From positions 1 through 64,000 of the forward strand of contig NZ_CALXYQ010000003.1 in NCBI RefSeq assembly GCF_944393015.1: a stretch of DNA of 64,000 bases, in the 5' to 3' direction. Position numbers and translations under genes: made by a program. Origin of the DNA: an uncultured Brachyspira sp. GTDB lineage: Bacteria > Spirochaetota > Brachyspiria > Brachyspirales > Brachyspiraceae. Positions within the stretch are counted from its first letter, which is position 1. Every line of letters starts with the position of its first letter. Positions 51,016 through 59,606 of the stretch are shown piece by piece. Below the pieces are notes generated by a model. It searched no databases, had not been told where the DNA came from, and saw only the letters and a list, made by a program, of their open reading frames with translations.

Positions 51016-52764
51016 TTATTTATTATATTTTTCATCAGCTTTATAGCTAGTATGTAAGAAATGATGTGCTCTTTCTCCAAGAGGTTTTCCTAAGAACTCA
51101 TCATAAAGTTTTTTAATATTTTCATTTTCATGAGAGCATCTATGTTTTACAGTGTTTTTATCTTCATTATATAAACCGCCTGCTCTTTGAAGTCTTACTT
51201 CGTTAGTAGGGCCATAAGGCTGACCGCCTCCTCCTACACATCCGCCAGGACAAGCCATAACTTCTATAAAGTGATAAGGAGGATTTTCTCCTTTTTCTTT
51301 AGCAGCTCTTATCTCCTGCATTACAGGATCAACATTATGAAGTCCATTCACAACAGCAACTCTTACTTCTTTATCTAATATTTTTATTGTTGCTTTTTTT
51401 ACTCCGTCTAATCCTCTAACATCTTCAAAATCAAGATTACTCATATTAGAGCCTGCTATTATATTATAAGCAGTTCTTAAAGCAGCTTCCATAACACCGC
51501 CAGTAGCACCAAATATAGTACCAGCTCCGGAATATTCTCCTAATATGCTGTCTGCTTCTTCAGGTTCTATTCCAGCAACATCTATACCATAGTGTTTAAT
51601 CATTCTAGCAAACTCTCTTGTAGTAAGAACAACATCAACATCTTTGTATCCGCTTGAATACATAGTTTCATTTTTTCTAATCTCATTTTTCTTAGCAGTA
51701 CAAGGCATTATAGATACATTGAATATATTAAAAGGATCAACATGAGCTTTGTCAGAATAATAAGTTTTAGCCATAGGAGCTAACATCATATGAGGAGATT
51801 TAGAAGTTGATATATTATCTAGTAAATCAGGATAATATTCTTCTGCATATTTTACCCAAGCAGGACAGCATGATGTAGTCATAACAGCAGTTCCATTGCT
51901 TTCTGTAAATCTTTTAACGAATTCATTTGCTTCTTCCATAATAGTTAAATCAGCACCGAAATTTGTATCAAATATAGCATTGAATCCCATCAAACGCATA
52001 GCCGCATAAATTTTGCCTGTAATATTATCGCCTGGCTTAAGTCCGAAATATTCTCCCAAAGCAACCCTTACAGCAGGAGCCATTTGAACAGCAACATAAG
52101 TATCAGCATTATCTATAGCATCTTCAACTTCTCTGGTTTGGTCTTTTTCATATATAGCTGCAACTGGGCAGTGAGCAGCACATTGTCCGCAGTCTACACA
52201 AGGAGAATCCTTTAATGAAACAGCACCTGGGGCAAAATAAGTATCAAATCCTCTATTGACAAATCCTAAAGCATGTACTTTCTGCATTTCCTGACAAACA
52301 ACTACGCATCTTCCGCATTTTATACATTTTTCAGGATTAAGTACTATACTTCCGGCAGATTCATCTCTAGGGTGATTTTGTTTTATATTGTCATATTTTG
52401 AGTTTCTAACTCCGAAATCAGCAGCAGCAGTTTGAAGTTCACATTCTCCGTTTCTTATACAGTTCAAACAATCATTTGGGTGTGCTGATAATACTAATTC
52501 CAAAACCCCTTTTCTTACTGTATTAATCTCAGAATCATGAGTGATAATATCCATTCCTTCTTCAACAACCATAGAACATGATCTTACATATTTATTTCCT
52601 TGATTAGCCAACTTTACTACACATATTCCGCATGCTGAAGTAGGCGGTATATCAGGGTGATAGCATAAAGATGGAATTTTTATTCCTAATTTTTTAGCAG
52701 CTTTTAAAATTGTAAGACCTTCTTCAACCTCAATTTGTTTACCATTTATTTTTATTTTAACCAT
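51016..52764 (-). CDS. hydA: [FeFe] hydrogenase catalytic subunit
   Basis: A 582-residue hydrogenase. The N-terminus has a 2Fe-2S domain (Cys34, 45, 48, 63), then the His/Cys 4Fe-4S region (HPNDCLNCIRNGEC), two 4Fe-4S motifs (CIKCGRCVVVC and CVDCGQCAAHC), and the H-cluster motifs TSCCPAWVKY, MPCTAKKNE and EVMACPGGCVGGGGQP. The small-subunit-like tail (NEDKNTVKHRC) is fused. With the two genes upstream it forms a NAD-linked, probably electron-bifurcating hydrogenase. Last gene of the operon. Confidence 0.95.
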   Translation of the reverse strand: MVKIKINGKQIEVEEGLTILKAAKKLGIKIPSLCYHPDIPPTSACGICVVKLANQGNKYVRSCSMVVEEGMDIITHDSEINTVRKGVLELVLSAHPNDCLNCIRNGECELQTAAADFGVRNSKYDNIKQNHPRDESAGSIVLNPEKCIKCGRCVVVCQEMQKVHALGFVNRGFDTYFAPGAVSLKDSPCVDCGQCAAHCPVAAIYEKDQTREVEDAIDNADTYVAVQMAPAVRVALGEYFGLKPGDNITGKIYAAMRLMGFNAIFDTNFGADLTIMEEANEFVKRFTESNGTAVMTTSCCPAWVKYAEEYYPDLLDNISTSKSPHMMLAPMAKTYYSDKAHVDPFNIFNVSIMPCTAKKNEIRKNETMYSSGYKDVDVVLTTREFARMIKHYGIDVAGIEPEEADSILGEYSGAGTIFGATGGVMEAALRTAYNIIAGSNMSNLDFEDVRGLDGVKKATIKILDKEVRVAVVNGLHNVDPVMQEIRAAKEKGENPPYHFIEVMACPGGCVGGGGQPYGPTNEVRLQRAGGLYNEDKNTVKHRCSHENENIKKLYDEFLGKPLGERAHHFLHTSYKADEKYNK

Positions 52765-52778
52765 TATCTATACTCCTT

Positions 52779-54467
52779 TTAATTTTTCTTTGGAACAGGA
52801 GGAGTAAATATTCCAGCTTTGTACTCTTCCTCAAAATGCTTTAATGTAGACATTACAGGGTTAGCAGCTGTAGAACCTAAAGCACATAATGAAGCATTTT
52901 TCATAGTTAAAGCAATATCTTTTAATTTTTGTATATCATCTTCTTTAGCTCTTCTCTTAGTGAATTTTTCTAATATTTTAAGCATTTGCATTCCGCCGAC
53001 TCTGCAAGGTACGCATTTACCGCAGCTTTCATCAACGCAGAAACCAAGATAGAATTTAGCAAAATCAACCATATTGCTGTCTTCATCAATGACAATCATA
53101 CCGCCTGACCCCATCATAGAACCTAATTGAACTAAATTATCAAAATCTATATGAGTACCAAATAGAGATTCAGGTAATATACCGCCTGAAGGGCCGCCTG
53201 TTTGAACGCCTTTTGCGAATTTATCATTAGGTACTCCGCCGCCAATATCAAATACTATTTCTCTAATTGTTGTTCCCATAGGCACTTCTACAAGTCCTGA
53301 TACATTTACATTACCTGTCAAAGCGAATACCTTAGTACCTTTTGAATTTTCTGTACCAATAGAAGCAAACCAATCGCCTCCATTATTTATGATAGCAGTT
53401 ACATTTGCAAATGTTTCAACATTATTAATAACTGTAGGATGTTCAAATAAACCTTTTATTGCTGGGAAAGGAGGTCTAGGTCTTGGAGTTCCTCTGTTTC
53501 CTTCTATTGAAGCTAAAAGTGCAGTTTCTTCGCCGCATACAAATGCACCGGCACCAAGCCTTATATCCAAATCAAATGAGAAATTACTTCCTAATATGTT
53601 ATTTCCTAATAGTCCGTATTCATAAGCCTGTTTCAAAGCTATTTTTACTCTGTCAACAGCAAGACCATATTCAGCTCTTATGTATAGATATCCTTTATTT
53701 GCTCCTACAGTATATCCTGCTATAGTCATAGCTTCTATTACAGAATGAGGATCTCCCTCTAGTATACTTCTGTCCATATAAGCTCCAGGGTCTCCTTCAT
53801 CGGCATTACATACTATATATTTTTGATCATCTTTTACTGCTTTTGTGAAGCTCCATTTCTTCCAAGTAGGGAATCCTGCACCTCCTCTTCCTCTAAGTTC
53901 TGAAGTTTGCATTTCTTTAATAACATCATCAGGAGTCATCTCAAATAATACTTTAGATAGAGCTTTATAACCATCATTTCCTATATATTCATCTATATTT
54001 TCAGGGTCTATAACTCCGCAGTTTTTTAATACTATTCTTCTTTGCTTTTGATAGAAGTTAATTTCTTTAGAGAAATCTCTATGTTCTCTTTGTTCTTTAT
54101 ATAGTATCTTTAATAATAATTCACCTTTCATTATATGCTTTTCTATGATATCCTGAGCATGTTCAGGTCCTACATGAGTGTAAAAAACTCTTCCAGGCAT
54201 AATCTTAACTACAGGACCCTGACTGCAAAAGCCAAAGCATCCTGTTTTTACAACTAATACATCATCAGAAATACCATTTTTTTCTGCATATTCTCTTAAT
54301 AATTTTACAATCTCATCACTTTTACCTGATTCACAAGCTGTTCCGCCGCATACAAGTATATGAAATTTATGAGATGTTGATGATTCTCTGCCTTTCCTTA
54401 AACCTATCTCTCTTTCTTTATTAATTCTGTATTCTTCTAGTTTTTTTCTATCTAATTTTTCTGCCAT
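52779..54467 (-). CDS. hydB: Hydrogenase diaphorase subunit, NuoF-like
   Basis: A 562-residue subunit. Residues about 30-115 are a thioredoxin-like 2Fe-2S domain (VCGGTACESGKS, KTGCFGFCSQGP). Then follow the NuoF FMN/NADH regions: ELRGRGGAGFPTWKKW, CNADEGDPGAYMDR, IRAEYGLAVDRV, GAGAFVCGEETALLASIEG, and the 4Fe-4S site ESCGKCVPCRVG...LCALG. The C-terminal 2[4Fe-4S] ferredoxin domain found in Thermotoga-type HydB is absent; the protein ends TPPVPKKN. Confidence 0.93.
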   Translation of the reverse strand: MAEKLDRKKLEEYRINKEREIGLRKGRESSTSHKFHILVCGGTACESGKSDEIVKLLREYAEKNGISDDVLVVKTGCFGFCSQGPVVKIMPGRVFYTHVGPEHAQDIIEKHIMKGELLLKILYKEQREHRDFSKEINFYQKQRRIVLKNCGVIDPENIDEYIGNDGYKALSKVLFEMTPDDVIKEMQTSELRGRGGAGFPTWKKWSFTKAVKDDQKYIVCNADEGDPGAYMDRSILEGDPHSVIEAMTIAGYTVGANKGYLYIRAEYGLAVDRVKIALKQAYEYGLLGNNILGSNFSFDLDIRLGAGAFVCGEETALLASIEGNRGTPRPRPPFPAIKGLFEHPTVINNVETFANVTAIINNGGDWFASIGTENSKGTKVFALTGNVNVSGLVEVPMGTTIREIVFDIGGGVPNDKFAKGVQTGGPSGGILPESLFGTHIDFDNLVQLGSMMGSGGMIVIDEDSNMVDFAKFYLGFCVDESCGKCVPCRVGGMQMLKILEKFTKRRAKEDDIQKLKDIALTMKNASLCALGSTAANPVMSTLKHFEEEYKAGIFTPPVPKKN

Positions 54468-54485
54468 TTTTTACTCCATTACTCT

Positions 54486-54980
54486 TTATTTAGCTTCTTC
54501 ATCTTTAATAAATTTTGATATATCATCAACTACTACTCTTCCTGAAACTTCATCATTAAAAGTTATTACAGGTGCTAAGCCGCAGCAGCCTATACATCTT
54601 ACCTCTTCCAACTTATATTTTCTATCAGCCGAATATTTTTGATCGCCTTTTAGATTTAATTTTCTTTTTATTTCTTCTACTAATTGTCCGCCGCCTTTTA
54701 AATAGCAGGCAGTACCCATACAAACGCCTATATTATTTTCAGCAGGCGGTTCCAATGTGAAATAGTTATAAAATGTAAGAATTTCATAAATTCTAGCAAG
54801 CGGTATATTTATCTCTTCTGATACGTATTTTGCAACATTTCTAGGAACATAACCATAATGTTTTTGAATTCCATGACAAATCATAATAAGATTTCCTTCA
54901 GAATCTTTCCACTTCTCAACTAGTGATTTAATTTCATCAGCAATCTCCTCCTGTGTTAATAGAGAAACATCTTCACTCAT
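54486..54980 (-). CDS. hydC: Hydrogenase subunit, NuoE-like 2Fe-2S protein
   Basis: A 164-residue thioredoxin-like ferredoxin from the ATG at 54980, which has GGAGGT; the frame also extends seven codons upstream without signals. It contains HGIQKHYGYVP, IYEILTFYNYF, and the four cluster cysteines in GVCMGTACYLKGG and VRCIGCCGLAP. First gene of hydCBA, followed by hydB after 18 bases. Confidence 0.93.
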   Translation of the reverse strand: MSEDVSLLTQEEIADEIKSLVEKWKDSEGNLIMICHGIQKHYGYVPRNVAKYVSEEINIPLARIYEILTFYNYFTLEPPAENNIGVCMGTACYLKGGGQLVEEIKRKLNLKGDQKYSADRKYKLEEVRCIGCCGLAPVITFNDEVSGRVVVDDISKFIKDEEAK

Positions 54981-55025
54981 TATATACCTCCATTGATACA
55001 ATAAAATTAAAATTACACTTATTAT

Positions 55026-55054
55026 AGTATAGGAAAAAATATATTTGAATTCAA
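55026..55054 (-). promoter_or_regulatory. Hydrogenase operon promoter
   Basis: On the minus strand TTGAAT (55054-55049), 17-bp spacer, TATACT (55031-55026), about 45 bases before the hydC ATG. Confidence 0.55.
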
Positions 55055-55201
55055 CAAAAATATCATATTTATGTGAATTTTTATATACATATTTTTAGTA
55101 TATCTATTTCATAATACTACTATTGGGTATTTTATTGGTTTTGTATATCCTAAATTTGTTCTTATTTAGAGCAATAAGTATTTGTTTTTTAAGTATTTTT
55201 A

Positions 55202-56086
55202 TTAATTTTGTCTTTTTCCTGAAGCATATTCAAGCATATTAATATCTAAAATTTCTCTATGAGGTTTTAGAAGAGATTTTTCATACTGACATTTCCATTG
55301 TACATTTTCAAATATGCTCTGTATAGTATCGCCGCTTTTTATAATATCGCCTTTATCAAATATGTAGGCTGCTATATTCAAGGCATGAGATATAACATCA
55401 TTTGCATTTAAACCATGGAAATGGTATTGTATATCTGGAAGTCCTATAGCGTACATTCCCAAAGTATCTACTATAATATCATTAGAATCCTGAACATTGA
55501 AAAGCCTTATATTTACTCCTGAAAGCATAAATCTGAAATCTTTAGGGTAGGTATTATTTAATATTTGCTCTGGTAGAAGAAGCTTACCGCTTTGTTCATT
55601 ATATACTGCTATACAATTATCAAAAAGCTGTAATGATGTATAAAGCCAATTATTAAGCAGAGTTGTTCTATCTTTATAATCAAGTCCAGCTGCTAGAAAA
55701 TCACTAAGCATTATTTCATAATTACAGTTTTTTATAACTTCTTTAGGCTCTTTTATATCCCACATTTGACTATAATAATAATCGCTTATTGAAGTATAAT
55801 CAAATTCCATAGCACTAGGCATCAAAATTTGTGCTGGTACTTCCTTTTCATCTTTATATTTTACTTTTAAATCATTTATTGCTATGCTGTAAATGCCATT
55901 ATCTGATGATATAACTTCTATATCATTATAATATTTTCTTATTTTCTGTTTAATCAATTCTATATTAGGCAGCTCTGGTTTTTCTTCAAATAAAAGTTTG
56001 TAAAAATATACATGTGAGAAATTAGCCTCATCATGATTTACTATTTTATGATTAGTATTTGGATTAACTTCTTTTTTATCTTTCAT
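55202..56086 (-). CDS. DUF4261 domain protein
   Basis: A 294-residue protein. The C-terminal half has the DUF4261 pattern DTLGMYAIGLPDIQYHFHG followed by AAYIFDKGDIIKSGDTI. The N-terminal half has AQILMPSAMEFDYTSIS and YSQMWDIKEPKEV. Function unknown in the family. Single gene with a short AT-rich upstream region. Confidence 0.65.
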   Translation of the reverse strand: MKDKKEVNPNTNHKIVNHDEANFSHVYFYKLLFEEKPELPNIELIKQKIRKYYNDIEVISSDNGIYSIAINDLKVKYKDEKEVPAQILMPSAMEFDYTSISDYYYSQMWDIKEPKEVIKNCNYEIMLSDFLAAGLDYKDRTTLLNNWLYTSLQLFDNCIAVYNEQSGKLLLPEQILNNTYPKDFRFMLSGVNIRLFNVQDSNDIIVDTLGMYAIGLPDIQYHFHGLNANDVISHALNIAAYIFDKGDIIKSGDTIQSIFENVQWKCQYEKSLLKPHREILDINMLEYASGKRQN

Positions 56087-56204
56087 ATTTTAAAAACTCC
56101 TATAAAGATAAATATTACTATATTTTTTAATAAAAGCAATTTATTATTATATAAGTTTATATCTTTTAATACTATTAAACATTAAAAATTAAAAATGATA
56201 AAAT

Positions 56205-56244
56205 AATAGCGATAATCTAGAGTATAATCTATTTTATCGCTATT
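56205..56244 (-). terminator. Terminator after the outer-membrane protein gene
   Basis: AATAGCGATAA/TTATCGCTATT perfect 11-bp arms with an 18-base loop, T-rich on the minus strand after the stem. Confidence 0.55.
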
Positions 56245-56263
56245 AATAATAAAAAATAATTAA

Positions 56264-57367
56264 TTACTGTTTTACTGGAACTAAGTATGTAAAGTCAAAC
56301 TGCAAACTTTGATCATATCTTATTCCTATTTCATTTTTTTCATTTAAGAATAAGCCATTAACTAAAGAAAGTCCCAATACTATACCATTATCAAATACGA
56401 AATCTTTCTTTAAATTAAGTCCGAAATAGAAAGGTACTCTATAGAAAGGATCACCTTCAACGCTTATAAATTTATGATTTTTATTTATATACCAGCCTGA
56501 AACAAATATTATAGGTTCTATTTCAAACCAAGTCATAACAGGTATTGTACCTCTTAAGAAAATTCCATGTCCGAATACTCCAGGCTCATTATCTCTATCA
56601 GGAAGATTATAAGAAGCCATATAAAGTATAGATAAATAATAACTATTAATACCTATAGCACCAACATAATTTTCTGTAATCGCAGGAGAACCTGGTACAA
56701 ATGGATATTCATGTCCTCCATTATGCCAATAGTGTACAGCTACATAAGGTGTTGCTATATCATGTGCAAAATCCATAGAATAAATGAAGCCTACATCGAA
56801 TCTTTCTCTATGTTTAGCATTATGCTGTATTTGCCAATTCATATATACTTCTCCCTTTCCACCTTTAAACCATTCAAAGGAAGCTCCATATTCATAGTAT
56901 CCATGTGTAAAAGGTTCATTATATTTATATTCTTCTGGACCTTTGGCTATTAATGTATTATCTGGTGTAGATCTTACAACTGGGGTCATATCCATTAAAG
57001 GATCTCTTATAGGTGAAGGTAAATTATGTCCGCCTGTCATAGTACCTATTCTAAGAGAAATATATTCATTTGATAATTGTGTTGTAACTACAGGAAATAC
57101 TCTTATTCCTTGAGGAAATTCAAATGTGAATGGGAAAAATACTGAAGCTCCTACTCTCAAAGTGATAAGATCATTGAATTTTATATCAAAAGCTCCTTCG
57201 GTAAAATTTTCAAAGTATGTTAATGTTGTTCTTGTATCCTGCCATAGTAGATTCTCGCCGTTATATGCATAAGAACTTGTAAATAATCTGAAATCTACTT
57301 TTACATCAGCGTATACGTTTGATATTAATGCTATAAAAATAAAACAAAAAGAAAAGAAATGTTTCAT
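56264..57367 (-). CDS. Predicted outer-membrane beta-barrel protein
   Basis: A 367-residue protein with a Sec signal (MKHFFSFCFIFIALISNVYA, cut after YA) and a series of alternating amphipathic strands rich in Tyr, Phe and Gly, ending in the aromatic strand QFDFTYLVPVKQ. Segments such as YISLRIGTMTGGHNLPSP and PYVAVHYWHNGGHEYPFVPG look like loops of a barrel. No family name can be given. It is divergent from purH. Confidence 0.6.
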   Translation of the reverse strand: MKHFFSFCFIFIALISNVYADVKVDFRLFTSSYAYNGENLLWQDTRTTLTYFENFTEGAFDIKFNDLITLRVGASVFFPFTFEFPQGIRVFPVVTTQLSNEYISLRIGTMTGGHNLPSPIRDPLMDMTPVVRSTPDNTLIAKGPEEYKYNEPFTHGYYEYGASFEWFKGGKGEVYMNWQIQHNAKHRERFDVGFIYSMDFAHDIATPYVAVHYWHNGGHEYPFVPGSPAITENYVGAIGINSYYLSILYMASYNLPDRDNEPGVFGHGIFLRGTIPVMTWFEIEPIIFVSGWYINKNHKFISVEGDPFYRVPFYFGLNLKKDFVFDNGIVLGLSLVNGLFLNEKNEIGIRYDQSLQFDFTYLVPVKQ

Positions 57368-57497
57368 AAACTAACCCTTATTTTTAATGAATATTATATT
57401 TAAATGAATTATATAATATGAAAGTTCATTATAACATAGTTAACATAAAATTACAATTATGATAACTATATACAAATTGCTTACGTAGAGAAGATTT

Positions 57498-57514
57498 GGG
57501 GCGGGTGGGCGGGG
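57498..57514 (+). other. G-quadruplex motif with one-base loops
   Basis: GGGGCGGGTGGGCGGGG: four G runs of three or more separated by single bases, the most stable form of G4. It stands in the 375-bp gap between the outer-membrane gene start (57367) and purH (57743), in DNA that is otherwise AT-rich. The rest of that gap shows no gene. Confidence 0.8.
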
Positions 57515-57742
57515 TTCAGTGTTAATGCTTACGATGAAAATGTTATTTATTAGAAAATTATTTTATAATAAATCTATTGTCTAAACAAAATTTAATAAAT
57601 TCATGCATATTTGAAATATTTTTTACTTTTAATAGTTTTCAGTAAATTATGATAATATAAAAAATAACAAATTAATTACTCTTTACAATAACAAGTTTTA
57701 TATTATAATTGATTCATTATTTTGATTAATGGGAGTTTTATA

Positions 57743-59272
57743 ATGATTAAAAGAGCATTAATATCTGTATTCTATAAAGACGGAATATTAGACTTTGCCA
57801 GGTTTTTAACTTCAAAGAATGTGGAAATAGTTTCTACAGGCGGAACTTACAAATATTTGAAAGAAAATAATATACCTGTGATAGAGGTTGCTGAAGTTAC
57901 AGGAGCTAAAGAAATGCTTGACGGAAGAGTAAAAACTTTAGATCCAAAAATACACGGAGCAATTCTAGCTATAAGAGATAATCCTACTCATATGGAAACT
58001 ATTAAAGAGAGAGGAATAACTCCTATAGATATGGTGATAGTGAATCTTTATCCTTTTTTTGAAAAAGTACAAGACGATAATTTGAAATTTGAAGAGAAGA
58101 TAGAGTTTATTGATATAGGCGGTCCTACTATGCTTCGTTCTGCTGCTAAATCTTTTAAAGATGTTGTTGTTATAAGCGATGTTAAAGATTATGATTTAGT
58201 AAAAAACGAAATGGAAAAAGGCGAAGTTAGTTTTGAAACAAAAAAATATTTAGCTTCTAAAGTATTTAATTTAACTTCTGCTTATGATGCTGCGGTTTCA
58301 GAGTTTATGTTTAATTCATTAGAAAGTAAGGAAGGCAAAAAACTTAATTATTTGAATATGTCTTATGCATTACAGGAAGAATTAAGATACGGAGAGAATC
58401 CTCATCAGGGAGCAAGTTACTATATATCAACTATAGATAAAGGTTCTATGAAAGGTTTTGAACAGTTAAACGGAAAAGAACTTTCATTTAATAATATCAG
58501 AGATATGGATATAGCTTTAAAAATAGTGTTAGAGTTTGATGAGTCTAAAAAAGAATATGCTTGTTCTGCTATAAAACATTCTACTCCTTGCGGTGCTGCT
58601 TTGGGTTCTAATGTATTAGAGGCTTATAATAGAACTTATGAATGCGATCCTACTTCTATATTCGGAGGAATAGTGGCTTTCAATAGTACAGTAGATGAAG
58701 CAACTGCAAAAGAACTTATAAAAATATTCTTGGAAATTGTTATTGCTAAAGACTTTACTCCTGAAGCTTTGGAAGTATTAAAAAGCAAAAAGAATTTAAG
58801 AGTTATAAAATACAAAACTAATACTAATGATAAAATCAATCTTGTTAAAGTTGACGGCGGATTACTTGTACAAGATGAAGATAATACTTTAATAGAAGAT
58901 TATAAAGTTGTAACAGAGAAAAAACCTACTGAAGAAGAAATGAAGAATTTAATATTCGGAATGAAGGTTGTAAAATATGCTAAATCAAATGCTATAGTAG
59001 TAATAAAAGACTTTATGGCTAAAGGTATAGGAAGCGGACAAACTAACAGAATATGGGCTTGCGAAGATGCTTTAGAGAGAGCAGGCGATGGGGTAGTTAT
59101 GGCATCAGATGCTTTCTTCCCATTCAGAGATGTAGTGGACGCCTGTGCTAAATACAATATTAAAGCTATAATTCAGCCCGGCGGATCTATGAGAGATCAG
59201 GAATCAATAGATGCTTGTAATGAACATGGAATTGCTATGATATTTACTGGAATAAGACATTTTAAACATTAA
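57743..59272 (+). CDS. purH: Bifunctional AICAR formyltransferase/IMP cyclohydrolase
   Basis: A 509-residue enzyme from the ATG at 57743 with GGGAG upstream. The IMP cyclohydrolase part begins [20 protein letters not shown] and has STGGTYKYL and [18 protein letters not shown]; the transformylase part has [41 protein letters not shown] and [13 protein letters not shown]. It catalyses the last two steps of IMP synthesis. Single gene closed by a strong terminator. Confidence 0.95.
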   Translation: MIKRALISVFYKDGILDFARFLTSKNVEIVSTGGTYKYLKENNIPVIEVAEVTGAKEMLDGRVKTLDPKIHGAILAIRDNPTHMETIKERGITPIDMVIVNLYPFFEKVQDDNLKFEEKIEFIDIGGPTMLRSAAKSFKDVVVISDVKDYDLVKNEMEKGEVSFETKKYLASKVFNLTSAYDAAVSEFMFNSLESKEGKKLNYLNMSYALQEELRYGENPHQGASYYISTIDKGSMKGFEQLNGKELSFNNIRDMDIALKIVLEFDESKKEYACSAIKHSTPCGAALGSNVLEAYNRTYECDPTSIFGGIVAFNSTVDEATAKELIKIFLEIVIAKDFTPEALEVLKSKKNLRVIKYKTNTNDKINLVKVDGGLLVQDEDNTLIEDYKVVTEKKPTEEEMKNLIFGMKVVKYAKSNAIVVIKDFMAKGIGSGQTNRIWACEDALERAGDGVVMASDAFFPFRDVVDACAKYNIKAIIQPGGSMRDQESIDACNEHGIAMIFTGIRHFKH

Positions 59273-59298
59273 TTATTTTTATAATTGATAATAAAATA

Positions 59299-59335
59299 AA
59301 AGTGAAGTTAATTTTTTATTAGCTTCACTTTTTTA
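59299..59335 (+). terminator. Terminator after purH
   Basis: 14-bp stem with one G-U pair (AAAGTGAAGTTAAT/ATTAGCTTCACTTT), five-base T loop, T tail. Confidence 0.88.
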
Positions 59336-59338
59336 GTA

Positions 59339-59585
59339 TATACCTAAACAACTATATTTTGTCAATTTTGAGTTATTTACGAATGTAATTTTTATTTATT
59401 AATAGCATAAAATATTATTAAGTTTTCTTTAAAATATAAGATAAAAACTACATTTTGACTAAAAATGCAGTCTTTTTGGTTCTTTTGGTCACAAAAAGAA
59501 CTGGGGGGGGGGGGGGGGGCTAGTCCCCACAAATAACCTAAAGTTAAAATTGTATTTTTTGACAAACTCTAAAATTTTTAGTATA
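59339..59585. repeat. Dispersed inverted-end element, copy F (interior inverted)
   Basis: Begins TATACCTAAACAACTATATT and ends AAAATTTTTAGTATA; 247 bp. The interior (AATGCAG...GGTTCTTTTGGTC...AAGAACTGGGG...GGGGCTAGTCCCC) is in the opposite orientation to copies B and C relative to the ends. It contains the 17-G run. Confidence 0.75.
59503..59519 (+). repeat. Homopolymer run of 17 G
   Basis: Seventeen consecutive G lie 87 bases before the ATG of the DUF285 repeat gene, inside element F. Such tracts change length by slippage and can alter expression of the gene downstream. Confidence 0.9.
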
Positions 59586-59606
59586 TAATATTTTTAAGGA
59601 TTTACT

